6,879 nucleotides of DNA, from assembly GCA_005800795.1 (NCBI GenBank), contig SYEN01000513.1, positions 1 to 6,879 of the forward strand, read 5' to 3'. The notes under the pieces were generated by a model. It was not told the DNA's origin and searched no databases. It saw nothing but the letters and a program-made list of their open reading frames with translations. This document shows positions 1 through 6,395 of this stretch, one piece after another. The translations under genes were made by a program, and so were the position numbers. This DNA comes from Burkholderiales bacterium. GTDB taxonomy: Bacteria > Pseudomonadota > Gammaproteobacteria > Burkholderiales > SG8-41. Numbering within the stretch: the stretch's first letter is position 1; the number at the start of each line of letters is the position of its first letter.

Positions 1-535
1 TGATGCGCGGCGTGTTGCTGCCATTGTCGAAAATGGCGATCTCGCCGGTGGCCACATCCACCGCGCAAACGGTAAAGCGTACGTGGCCGGCATTCAGATA
101 GTCGAAATCGACAAATCGGTTCAGCGTGTGTTCCAGCGGCGAAGTGTCGTAAAAACTGGCTTCTGTGGCCACCACCGTGCGCGTCATGTTCCACGTGCTG
201 CCACGGCGCGGCTGAAAAAACCCGGGGATACCTTTGGACAGCGTGTTGAAATTCTTCATCGCGTTGGTCCATGGCCGCATCCAGTCGGCAGTGCCCAAAT
301 GGGGCATGAGCGATGGTTCGTCTTGCGCGACGTATTCCCAGAACGCCTTTAACTTTTCGACGCGTTGCTCTGGTGGATTGCCGGCGATGATGGCGCCGTT
401 GATCGCGCCAATGGAAGTGCCCACCACCCAGTCAATCTTGAAACCGTGTTCGGCAAGGCCGGTGAACGCGCCGCCCTGGTAGGCGCCCAGCGCGCCACCC
501 CCTTGCAAGACCAATGCGACCTGCACTTCAGTCAT
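1..535 (-). CDS. Patatin-like phospholipase, N-terminal part (cut by left edge)
   Basis: The frame opens at ATG 533-535 and stays open to base 1, giving 178 residues without a stop, so the C-terminus lies outside the window. Seen in the sequence: an early glycine-rich oxyanion-hole loop, LQGGGALGAYQGG (residues 10-22), and the nucleophile elbow GTSIG (39-43) with Ser41 as the expected nucleophile, followed by INGAIIAGNPPE. These are the hallmarks of patatin-family serine acyl hydrolases, which use a Ser-Asp dyad; the Asp is expected beyond the edge. The GNPPE stretch followed by a conserved FW is what I associate with the bacterial patatins that carry a C-terminal DUF3734 domain. No signal peptide is seen, so it is probably cytoplasmic or membrane-peripheral. 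A Shine-Dalgarno AGGAG (543-547) sits 7 nt before the ATG. The gene follows the cytochrome stop by 25 nt and is probably co-transcribed. The substrate (phospholipid, other lipid ester or polyester) cannot be read from the sequence. Confidence 0.9.
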   Translation of the reverse strand, partial: MTEVQVALVLQGGGALGAYQGGAFTGLAEHGFKIDWVVGTSIGAINGAIIAGNPPEQRVEKLKAFWEYVAQDEPSLMPHLGTADWMRPWTNAMKNFNTLSKGIPGFFQPRRGSTWNMTRTVVATEASFYDTSPLEHTLNRFVDFDYLNAGHVRFTVCAVDVATGEIAIFDNGSNTPRI

Positions 536-560
536 GGACGTGCTCCTGTGATCTGCGGGC

Positions 561-899
561 CTACTTGTCGCCCGGTTCGCCAGCAACCACGTAGGCCCAT
601 AGCGCCTGAATCTCGTCGGGCTTTAACACATCCCCCCACGGCGGCATTGCACGAACGCCGTTGGCCACCGAATCGGCAAAGCGCTCCGGCTTGTCGCGCG
701 GAAACTTGTTGAGGTCTGTGGCCCACGGTGGCCCGATCATTTGCACACCGTGGCAGGATTCGCAGTTGGCGGCATAAAGCACCGCGCCGCGTTTGATCTG
801 CTCCGGCGGGAAATTTTTTGCCTGCGGGTTCTGCTGCGCAATGCCGGCAGCACTCGCGAGCAGCAGCACTGCGGCGGCTGTAATGACCCCCTGCTTCAT
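561..899 (-). CDS. Small periplasmic c-type cytochrome
   Basis: A 112-residue protein with an N-terminal signal peptide: Lys2, a hydrophobic core at about residues 5-18, and a likely cleavage near AGIA-Q at residue 21-22. It has one haem-attachment motif, CESCH (46-50), where Cys46 and Cys49 bind haem c covalently and His50 is an axial ligand. Met85 in RAMPPWGD is the probable sixth ligand, as in class I monohaem cytochromes c. The mature protein of about 90 residues fits that class. It starts only 5 nt after the stop of the PQQ dehydrogenase, has no clear Shine-Dalgarno of its own, and is therefore probably translationally coupled. By analogy with other quinoprotein dehydrogenases lacking a fused haem domain, it is the likely electron acceptor. 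That role is inferred from adjacency. A longer overlapping frame in the same region (532-912) lacks any such features. Confidence 0.93.
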   Translation of the reverse strand: MKQGVITAAAVLLLASAAGIAQQNPQAKNFPPEQIKRGAVLYAANCESCHGVQMIGPPWATDLNKFPRDKPERFADSVANGVRAMPPWGDVLKPDEIQALWAYVVAGEPGDK

Positions 900-904
900 G
901 CGTA

Positions 905-2581
905 TCAGTCACGCATCAGGGCAAAGGTCCACACCGCGCCGCCACTGGGTGTCACCGGCAGGGCCTGCCGGCGTGGCGAGCTGCCGGCCACGCCGACTGC
1001 GATGGTCACGTACTGCACGCCCTTGTGCGTGTATGTGACGGGCACGGCATTGACCGCGGAGCTGGTTTTGAACTGCCACAACTGCTTGCCGGTTTCCTCG
1101 TCGAGCGCGATGAATTCGCCGGTGGGCTTGCCGGTGAACACCAGGCCGCCGTCGGTCACCAGCGAACTGGCCGAGTTGCCGTGGTCGGTGATGGGATGTT
1201 TCCACTTGAATTTGCCGGTGAGCGTGTCCATCGCCACGTAATGCCCGACCACGTCACCCGGTTTCACCACGGCGTCGCGGCCGCGTGTTGCGGTATTGGG
1301 TTCGCCGAGCTTCTGGAACTTGTACGGCACGAACCGTTGCGTGCGCGGCAAATCCCAGGTGTTGAAATAGGCAATGGCCGATCGAGGATTAAAAGCAAAC
1401 ATCACGGCGTTGGTGCCTCGCTGCGGATAGACCGAGACTTCCTCACCCTTAAACAGCCGGTCTCCCGCATCGGTCAATACCGGGCGCCCGGTTTTCAGAT
1501 CGACATGGGTAGCCCACGTGATTCGCGTCATCGGATGCGCCGCGATCAATTTACCGTTGGTGCGGTCAATCACATAGAAGAAGCCGTTCTTGTTGCCGTT
1601 CATGATGACCTTGCGCATCTGGCCATCAATGCGCAGTTCCCCCAGCACCAGTTCATTGGTGCCATCTACGTCATAAAGGTCATTCGGAGTGTACTGATAG
1701 TGCCATTCGATCTTGCCGGTTTTCGGGCGTATCGCCACAACGCTGTTGGTGTACAGGGCGTCACCGTTGCCGCGGTAGCGCGCGTCGTACGGCCCGGGAT
1801 TGCCCACGCCCCAATACACCAGATCAAGTTCGGGATCGTACGAACCGTTCTGCCAGGTCGACGCACCACCGATTTTCCAGGCGTCAGGAATCGACTCCGC
1901 GGTCTTGGGCCACGTCTCGTGTCCCGGCTCGCCCGGCGCGGGAATCATGTGGGTACGCCATAGTTCGTTGCCCGTCTCCGGATCGCGCCCGACGAGAAAG
2001 CCGCGCGTGGCATGCTCGCCGCCGGTGGTGCCGTTGATCAGCACACCATTGGCGATAAACGGCGCGGCAACCCCCTTGTAGCCCTCGAGGTGATTGGCAA
2101 ACGGCACTTTCCAGATTTGCTTGCCGGTTTGCATGTCGAGCGCCACCACGTGCGCATCGAGCGTGGTGCGGTAGAGCTTGCCGTTGTACAGCGTCGGCGC
2201 GCCGCGGTAGATCGCACCGGACGATGAAATGCGCAGCACCGCGCGGTCATATTCGACCTGTGTGCGCCAAATTTGCCGGCCGGTGGCAACATCCAGCGCG
2301 AAGGTCCAGTTGCCGTTGACCACATACATCACGCCATTGTAGACCACGGGTTGTGCCAGTTCGCCCGTCTCGGACATGGTACTGGTGGCCCAGACCGGCA
2401 CCAGCCGCCGCACGTTGCGGGTGTTGATCTGCCGCAACGGACTGTACATTTGCAGCTTGGGATTTTGGCCGAAGCTCAGAACGTTCTCGGTGTTCTTGCC
2501 ATCATTGAGTATTTCGTCGTACGTCTGCGCGGTCGCAAACGTTGCGCTTGCCATCATCAGTACCGTGATCAGTTTTTTCAT
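905..2581 (-). CDS. PQQ-dependent (quinoprotein) alcohol dehydrogenase, periplasmic
   Basis: A 558-residue protein from ATG 2579-2581; the signal peptide MKKLITVLMMASATFATA probably ends near residue 18. The mature part is an eight-bladed propeller with repeated blade motifs such as ALDxxTGxxxW. Counted against methanol dehydrogenase, Glu189, Asn261 and Asp304 fall at the cofactor-metal positions (Glu177, Asn261, Asp303), Trp243 at the PQQ-stacking tryptophan and Lys331 at the PQQ-contacting lysine. Asp306 two residues after the catalytic Asp gives YDVDG, the Asp-x-Asp arrangement known from lanthanide-using XoxF-type enzymes. The vicinal Cys-Cys found next to PQQ in many relatives is replaced by Ser120-Ser121. 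There is no fused haem domain; the adjacent cytochrome c supplies that role. The substrate is probably a primary or secondary alcohol but is unknown. The in-frame extension of 14 residues to 2623 was rejected because it would bury the signal peptide and skip a good ribosome site. Confidence 0.93.
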   Translation of the reverse strand: MKKLITVLMMASATFATAQTYDEILNDGKNTENVLSFGQNPKLQMYSPLRQINTRNVRRLVPVWATSTMSETGELAQPVVYNGVMYVVNGNWTFALDVATGRQIWRTQVEYDRAVLRISSSGAIYRGAPTLYNGKLYRTTLDAHVVALDMQTGKQIWKVPFANHLEGYKGVAAPFIANGVLINGTTGGEHATRGFLVGRDPETGNELWRTHMIPAPGEPGHETWPKTAESIPDAWKIGGASTWQNGSYDPELDLVYWGVGNPGPYDARYRGNGDALYTNSVVAIRPKTGKIEWHYQYTPNDLYDVDGTNELVLGELRIDGQMRKVIMNGNKNGFFYVIDRTNGKLIAAHPMTRITWATHVDLKTGRPVLTDAGDRLFKGEEVSVYPQRGTNAVMFAFNPRSAIAYFNTWDLPRTQRFVPYKFQKLGEPNTATRGRDAVVKPGDVVGHYVAMDTLTGKFKWKHPITDHGNSASSLVTDGGLVFTGKPTGEFIALDEETGKQLWQFKTSSAVNAVPVTYTHKGVQYVTIAVGVAGSSPRRQALPVTPSGGAVWTFALMRD

Positions 2582-2585
2582 TTTT

Positions 2586-2592
2586 CTCCCCC
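2586..2592 (-). promoter_or_regulatory. Shine-Dalgarno that fixes the PQQ dehydrogenase start
   Basis: On the minus strand a purine run, GGGGGAG, lies 4 nt before the ATG at 2579-2581, directly in front of the signal peptide. It favours this start over the in-frame upstream Met whose codon begins at 2623. Confidence 0.6.
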
Positions 2593-2656
2593 TGTTGAAT
2601 TTGCTGCGGATGTACCGCTGCACGACCGCCCTGCCAAAGGGCTGCCAAGCGACAAC

Positions 2657-3049
2657 TTACGTCTTTGCGCCAAGCTTCTGGTCCAACCGCGCAAAATATT
2701 TGTCGAGATCGACGATGAAACGGTCATGTTCGGATTCGCCGACCTGCTCGTCGTCTTCGTACACCTTGACCTTGAATGACATTTTGCGCCGGTCAACGGC
2801 GATCAGCTCGGCCTCGGCACGCACCTTGTGACCGATGGGCGTCGGCCCCAAGTGGCGCACGGTAATGCCGACGCCCACCTGACCCTGCCCCTCTTTCAGA
2901 TGCGGCGCGATCAACCCGCTGGCGACACTTTCCACCAGCCGCGTCATCGACCACGTGGCAAAAACCTTGTACTTGCCGCGCTGCGTGGTGCGCTCCTCGG
3001 TGATTTCCCACTCTTCCGTATGCTTCATACCGGCTTTTAGCGTGTCCAT
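2657..3049 (-). CDS. FlK-like hotdog-fold acyl-CoA thioesterase
   Basis: A 130-residue cytoplasmic protein with no signal peptide. The pattern of a first helix with LVESVASGLIAPHL (38-51), then GVGITVRHLGPTPIG (59-73) and a C-terminal HDRFIVDLDKY matches the single-domain hotdog thioesterases related to fluoroacetyl-CoA thioesterase FlK. Thr32, Glu40 and His66 have the same spacing (8 and 26 residues) as the FlK catalytic residues Thr42, Glu50 and His76, so hydrolysis of an acyl-CoA is a reasonable prediction. Specificity for fluoroacetyl-CoA is not implied, since many homologues occur in organisms without fluoroacetate metabolism. The start at 3049 (MDTLKAGM) is preferred because relatives begin with a similar DTLKxG segment. 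A Met codon at 3085 would add 12 residues with no ribosome site, and Met8 (3028) is a further alternative. No strong Shine-Dalgarno is visible before 3049. The next gene downstream, the PQQ dehydrogenase, starts 75 nt after the stop. Confidence 0.83.
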   Translation of the reverse strand: MDTLKAGMKHTEEWEITEERTTQRGKYKVFATWSMTRLVESVASGLIAPHLKEGQGQVGVGITVRHLGPTPIGHKVRAEAELIAVDRRKMSFKVKVYEDDEQVGESEHDRFIVDLDKYFARLDQKLGAKT

Positions 3050-3094
3050 GTGCGTGCCCAGATGGCCCAAGTGACAAAAAGACATTCTAAACCA

Positions 3095-3448
3095 TCACAC
3101 GAAAACGGCCACCGTGAACACGGTGGCCGTTGCAAAGCGGGCGATATTCTTGCTTTGCCGGTCTTGTGCGTGTTCGATACGACGCGCCTCTTCCCTGGTG
3201 ATCTTACCGTCGGCTCGCGCCTTGTCTTCCAGATTCTGCACACGCGCCTGGCCTTTTTGCAGACGCGCCGCTTCTTTTTGATTCAGGTCGCCGGATTTCA
3301 CGCCTTCGTCGATGCGCTTTTGCTGGTTTGCCTGCCGCTGGTCGATGCGCGCGCCGGCGTTGTTACCGGGTGCGGGCGGGGTTTGCGCGAGGCCTAACCC
3401 GGGCAACACTGCAATGACGATCGCTATCAAGGTGGTTTTCAGTTTCAT
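3095..3448 (-). CDS. Small exported charged helical protein of unknown function
   Basis: A 117-residue protein from ATG 3446-3448. Residues 1-21 form a clear signal peptide (MKLKTT, hydrophobic stretch, GLGLA-Q). The mature part is rich in Arg, Lys, Gln and Glu and predicted helical. It holds two related segments, EGVKSGDLNQKEAARLQKG (48-66) and DKARADGKITREEARRIEH (75-93). Each has an Asp/Gly turn followed by L/I, x, x, x, E, A, x, R, resembling half of an EF-hand but without the first calcium ligands, so calcium binding is doubtful. Short secreted proteins of this type are common in betaproteobacteria; I know no assigned function. The ending is odd: after residue 104 the protein becomes hydrophobic (ATATVFTVAVFV), and those codons form the terminator hairpin at 3104-3131. 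A GTG at 3466 in the same frame overlaps the ribosome site and was rejected as the start. Confidence 0.8.
   Translation of the reverse strand: MKLKTTLIAIVIAVLPGLGLAQTPPAPGNNAGARIDQRQANQQKRIDEGVKSGDLNQKEAARLQKGQARVQNLEDKARADGKITREEARRIEHAQDRQSKNIARFATATVFTVAVFV
3104..3131 (-). terminator. Intrinsic terminator hairpin inside the end of the small-protein gene
   Basis: A perfect inverted repeat with 13-nt arms (AACGGCCACCGTG and its complement) separated by 2 nt, so the innermost pair probably opens to a tetraloop. On the minus strand it is followed by TTTT and then CG, a short U-tract; on the plus strand no T run follows. The direction therefore fits termination of the minus-strand transcript carrying the small protein. 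The stop codon of that gene (3095-3097) lies just beyond the hairpin, and the thioesterase starts 46 nt further on. The hairpin is seen directly; efficiency is inferred and may be partial because the U-tract is short. Confidence 0.75.
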
Positions 3449-3455
3449 GGCGACG

Positions 3456-3460
3456 CTCCT
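3456..3460 (-). promoter_or_regulatory. Shine-Dalgarno of the small exported protein
   Basis: AGGAG on the minus strand lies 7 nt before ATG 3446-3448, which is the ideal spacing. It decides the start, because the alternative GTG at 3464-3466 lies upstream of this site. Confidence 0.75.
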
Positions 3461-3502
3461 CTCCACTATCAGGGCATGGGTGAATTCCCATATCGGGTTA
3501 AC

Positions 3503-3530
3503 GCTATAAGCCGCGATGCCGTGTACGCAA
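3503..3530 (-). promoter_or_regulatory. Possible sigma70-type promoter in the AT-rich gap
   Basis: The gap 3449-3627 is the longest stretch without a gene here and is markedly AT-rich at 3541-3600. On the minus strand TTGCGT (3530-3525) and TATAGC (3508-3503) are separated by 16 nt and would start transcription about 50 nt before the small-protein ATG. Each box matches consensus only partly (3/6 and 4/6), so this is a weak candidate. A second possible -10, TACAAT, and a palindrome TATAGCTATA (3540-3549) lie slightly upstream. No GC-rich terminator hairpin follows the preceding gene. Confidence 0.25.
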
Positions 3531-3627
3531 ATGGCATTGTATAGCTATAAAAAGCAGCAGCCCCAAATTTAATTATTGTTTAAAATCAGATAGTTATCGT
3601 CAGCTCGCAATGTGGTTCACGCACCAC

Positions 3628-4851
3628 TCACCAGCACGACTCCAGCACCTGCAGCAGGTAATCGCGCTCCTTGATGAATTCGCGTCTGGGGTCAGCATTG
3701 AAGTTGCGCATGGCGTTGTCGCAAATTTGCGGCAAGGTCTCGCGCGGGATGCCCAGCTGCGACACGCGTGTCGGCGCGCCAATGCTGTTGAACAGGCGTT
3801 CAAGTTCGGCGGCGGCTTTTTCCGGCGCGCTGCTGATGGGTTCCCCCTCTTTCCACACGCCCATGCCTTGCGCGATCAAGGCCATCGCGTCCGGGTTGCG
3901 ATGGCCGAGCTTGCGCAGCACCGTGGGCGACAACGCTGCGCTCGCCTCACCCTGGCCCACATGCACGTGCATCTGAAACAGCGCCGTGCCGAACGCGTAC
4001 ACCACACGATCGACCCAGTGTTTTCCGGCGGCCATGCCCCCGTCGTCGGCATCGCGATTCTGCAAGAACGCCGCCGCACAAATCGCAACACGCGGCGACA
4101 CGTCAGCGTTGTCGCCCAAATGTTCCAATGCGTACCGCGACAGCCGAAATGCCTGCAAGCGATCCCCTTCCGATAGCGGCGCCACGCGCGTGGCGCCCAG
4201 ATTCATTGTCGTACGCCACACCGAGGAAATGGTGGTGGTTTTCACCAGCGACATTGGCGCGGTCATCAGGGCTTCGCTGTCCCAGAACAGGGCCACCGGC
4301 CGCGTCTTGGGGTCGAAAAACTCCATGCGGTGATTGCGATTCGGGTCTTTCACCGCCGAGCCCGCACGGTTTTGCGCCGACGTGCCAGCCGTCAATACGT
4401 TAATGATTGGCACCTTGGGTTCAAGCAACTTGGGGGAGATCGCCGCACCATGCTTCGGGTATTGCGTAATCAATTCGTCGACCGGGCGCTTTTCCGCCAT
4501 CAGAATCGCCACCACGCGTGTGCCCTGCGTGACACTGCCGGAGCCCACGCTGATCAGCAGGTCGGCCTGCGCCGCGCCCGCGGCTTTGGCGGCCGCAGTA
4601 ACGGTTGAGATCGACGTGTCCTTATCCATCTCGTCATACACGCCCACGCAGTTGTCGCCGAGGATGCGCCGCATGTGGCTGATGAGATCGGTCTTGCGCG
4701 ACACCGTGCGCCCGCACACGATGAACGCACGCCTGGCGCGATGGCGTTTGAGTTCCGCCGGCAGATTTTCCAGTGCACCTTCGCCGCTGTAGAGACGCAC
4801 CGGGTAGCCGATGGCGCGAAAGTCGTTTTGATACACAGGCGATAAACTCAT
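3628..4851 (-). CDS. Iron-containing alcohol dehydrogenase-fold protein with altered active site
   Basis: A 407-residue cytoplasmic protein, slightly longer than typical Fe-ADHs. The overall plan fits the family: an N-terminal YSGEGALENLPAEL start of the Rossmann-like domain (21-34), the nucleotide-binding loop SVGSGSVTQGTR (101-112), LTAGTSAQNRAGSAV (153-167) at the place of the usual TTAGTGSE motif, and an all-helical C-terminal half. Several key residues differ. The loop lacks the usual Asp and Lys of GGGSxxDxxK, having Gln109 and Arg112. Aligning by the Asp-x-Glu...Pro segment (191-199) puts Ser209 and Arg213 where the DxxxH metal ligands should be, and the later HxxxH site reads DRVVY (281-285); only His295 and His297 remain nearby. 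It may be a metal-independent or non-catalytic relative, or a divergent maleylacetate-reductase-like enzyme. AAGGAT (4857-4862) is the ribosome site. It follows the synthetase subunit by 54 nt. Family assignment is firm; function is not. Confidence 0.8.
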   Translation of the reverse strand: MSLSPVYQNDFRAIGYPVRLYSGEGALENLPAELKRHRARRAFIVCGRTVSRKTDLISHMRRILGDNCVGVYDEMDKDTSISTVTAAAKAAGAAQADLLISVGSGSVTQGTRVVAILMAEKRPVDELITQYPKHGAAISPKLLEPKVPIINVLTAGTSAQNRAGSAVKDPNRNHRMEFFDPKTRPVALFWDSEALMTAPMSLVKTTTISSVWRTTMNLGATRVAPLSEGDRLQAFRLSRYALEHLGDNADVSPRVAICAAAFLQNRDADDGGMAAGKHWVDRVVYAFGTALFQMHVHVGQGEASAALSPTVLRKLGHRNPDAMALIAQGMGVWKEGEPISSAPEKAAAELERLFNSIGAPTRVSQLGIPRETLPQICDNAMRNFNADPRREFIKERDYLLQVLESCW

Positions 4852-4905
4852 GATGGATCCTTACACCGCGATTGCGGGCAAAAAATAACCAATAAAAACA
4901 GATGC

Positions 4906-6378
4906 TTACGTAGTCTCCCGATGGCGGCTAAAAACAAACCGCTCGTGCGCCGCCAGCGCTGCCAGCGCGTGGCCGACGTTGGTCATTTCATCGTACACCG
5001 GCACGCCGCGCGCCACGGCCTTGGCGCGAAACTCACGCTTGCGTTCCTCGAGTTTCGGATCGCCGTCGGAACGCAGCGCCAGCATGAAATGCGCCTGGCC
5101 CGGATATTTTTCCTGCACGCGCACGGCGGCATCCATCAGGTTGTCGAGCACCTCGGGCTTGGCACGTCCGGCGAAGGACGACAAGTTCAGATGCATCACC
5201 AGCGCGTCGGGTTTGCCGCTGGCGTAAATGATGTCGAGAATTTTTTCAGCCACGCGGCCGTCGTCCTGTTGCAGAGTGCCGACGGGGCAGTCGACCGGAT
5301 TGGTGATGCTGGTGCCGGCGGGTAATTTCAGCGCCGCGAGTTCGGCAATGGTTTCTGTCGCAAAGGGAGTGACATCGAGACCGAGCCGCGCGAAATAATC
5401 GGTGGCGAGCACACTGGTACCGCCGCCGTTGCCAAATAGCGCAACGCGCTTCGTCGGATGCGCGATGTTGGCCTTCACCGACTGAAACAGCAGCAACGTA
5501 TCCACAAATTGATCGAGCGTATCCACCAGTACGCAACCCGTTTGACGCGACAGCGCCACCCACACGCGATCGTCACCTGCAAGGGATCCTGTGTGAGAAG
5601 CCGCCGCCGCCAGCCCCTGCTGCGTGCGCCCGCCCTTGAGGATCACCACGGGTTTGCCGGCTTTCTTTTCGCGCAGTAATTCAAACAGGCGCCGGCCATC
5701 TTTTGCGGTTTCCAGATACAGGCCGATCACGTGCGTCTGTTCGTCGGCGAAGTAATATTCGACGAACTCGGTGGGCGTCACATCGGCGCAATTGCCCACG
5801 GTCACCAGCGCAGAAAATTTCACGCCGCGTCCGCGCCCCCGGCGAATGATGTCGGTACCAAGGCCGCCGCTTTGCGACAACACGCCAACGTGGCCCAGCT
5901 CCCACGGGCCCACTTCGGCAAACGTGATGCGCCCACGCGGCGAATACAAACCCATGCAGTTGGGCCCGACCAGACGCATGCCGCCCGCGCGCGCGGCAGC
6001 GACGAGTTCATCTTGTAACGCCTTGCCTTCATCAACTTCGCCAAACCCGCTTGACACCACATGCGCGAATCGTACGTGGCCCGGCTTCCTGGTTCTGACC
6101 GCTTCAAGCATGGCCGGAATTTGTCCGCCGCCGACCCCGATGTAGGCGTAATCAACGGGCTTGGGCGTATCCGCAAGCGAGGGATAACACTTGTGACCCT
6201 CGACCTCGGCAGCCGTCGGGTTGATGGGATAGATGTCACCGGTGAAACCAAATTCCCGGATGCGCCGCATGAACACATTGGGCAGCGCATGCGGGTTGCG
6301 CGTCGATGCGCCAATCACGGCCACGGTGCGTGGCTCAAAGAAATGGCTGAAATCCTGTAAATTATTGTTTTTATTCAT
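4906..6378 (-). CDS. NDP-forming acyl-CoA synthetase, CoA-binding (alpha-type) subunit
   Basis: A 490-residue protein of the ADP-forming acetyl-CoA synthetase/succinyl-CoA ligase superfamily, which interconverts acyl-CoA plus ADP and phosphate with acid, CoA and ATP. Domains in order: a CoA-binding Rossmann domain (about 10-145) with VAVIGAS (19-25), IYPINP (49-54) and GPNCMG (138-143); a first ligase domain (about 160-295) with LSQSGGLG (167-174), Glu223 in YLE, and the phosphohistidine motif SHTGSLAG with His262; then a second ligase-like domain ending in a typical PVYDEMTNVGHALAALA tail. The ATP-grasp half is absent and is supplied by the separate gene immediately upstream, 17 nt away. Relatives act on acetate, branched or aromatic acids, pimelate or hydroxycinnamates; the sequence does not decide between them. 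The chosen ATG (MNKNNN) has no recognisable Shine-Dalgarno, so translation may be coupled to the upstream gene. No better start is available before the CoA-binding domain. Confidence 0.92.
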   Translation of the reverse strand: MNKNNNLQDFSHFFEPRTVAVIGASTRNPHALPNVFMRRIREFGFTGDIYPINPTAAEVEGHKCYPSLADTPKPVDYAYIGVGGGQIPAMLEAVRTRKPGHVRFAHVVSSGFGEVDEGKALQDELVAAARAGGMRLVGPNCMGLYSPRGRITFAEVGPWELGHVGVLSQSGGLGTDIIRRGRGRGVKFSALVTVGNCADVTPTEFVEYYFADEQTHVIGLYLETAKDGRRLFELLREKKAGKPVVILKGGRTQQGLAAAASHTGSLAGDDRVWVALSRQTGCVLVDTLDQFVDTLLLFQSVKANIAHPTKRVALFGNGGGTSVLATDYFARLGLDVTPFATETIAELAALKLPAGTSITNPVDCPVGTLQQDDGRVAEKILDIIYASGKPDALVMHLNLSSFAGRAKPEVLDNLMDAAVRVQEKYPGQAHFMLALRSDGDPKLEERKREFRAKAVARGVPVYDEMTNVGHALAALAAHERFVFSRHRETT

Positions 6379-6395
6379 TATTTTCTACAGGGGAT

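Noticed and set aside
532..912. Alternative minus-strand frame overlapping the cytochrome c gene
   Set aside because: It lacks a signal peptide and a haem motif; the overlapping frame at 561-899 has both CxxCH and an axial Met.
1025..1963. Long plus-strand open frame of 312 codons opposite the PQQ dehydrogenase
   Set aside because: It lies fully antisense to a gene with clear motifs, its translation is rich in Arg, His and Val with no recognisable domain, and long antisense frames are expected in GC-rich coding DNA.
3050..3085. Upstream extension of the thioesterase (Met codon at 3085)
   Set aside because: The extra residues (MSFCHLGHLGTH) do not resemble family N-termini and no ribosome site precedes them; a TAGAAT sequence at 3084-3089 overlaps this codon.
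3084..3089. TAGAAT as a -10 box for the thioesterase operon
   Set aside because: It matches 5 of 6 consensus bases, but no acceptable -35 box lies 16-18 nt upstream, where the terminator stem is found. It is not strong enough to list as a promoter.
3170..3220. Possible EF-hand calcium site (DGKITREE) in the small exported protein
   Set aside because: The loop positions 1 and 3 are Lys and Arg rather than acidic residues, so calcium binding is not supported.
3612..3627. Small hairpin GTGGT/ACCAC just after the Fe-ADH-like stop as a terminator
   Set aside because: It has only a 5-bp stem and no T run follows on the minus strand, so it does not qualify as an intrinsic terminator.
3610..4176. 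Plus-strand open frame of 188 codons opposite the Fe-ADH-like gene
   Set aside because: It is an antisense shadow of a well-supported family member, with no motif and no ribosome site that I can see.
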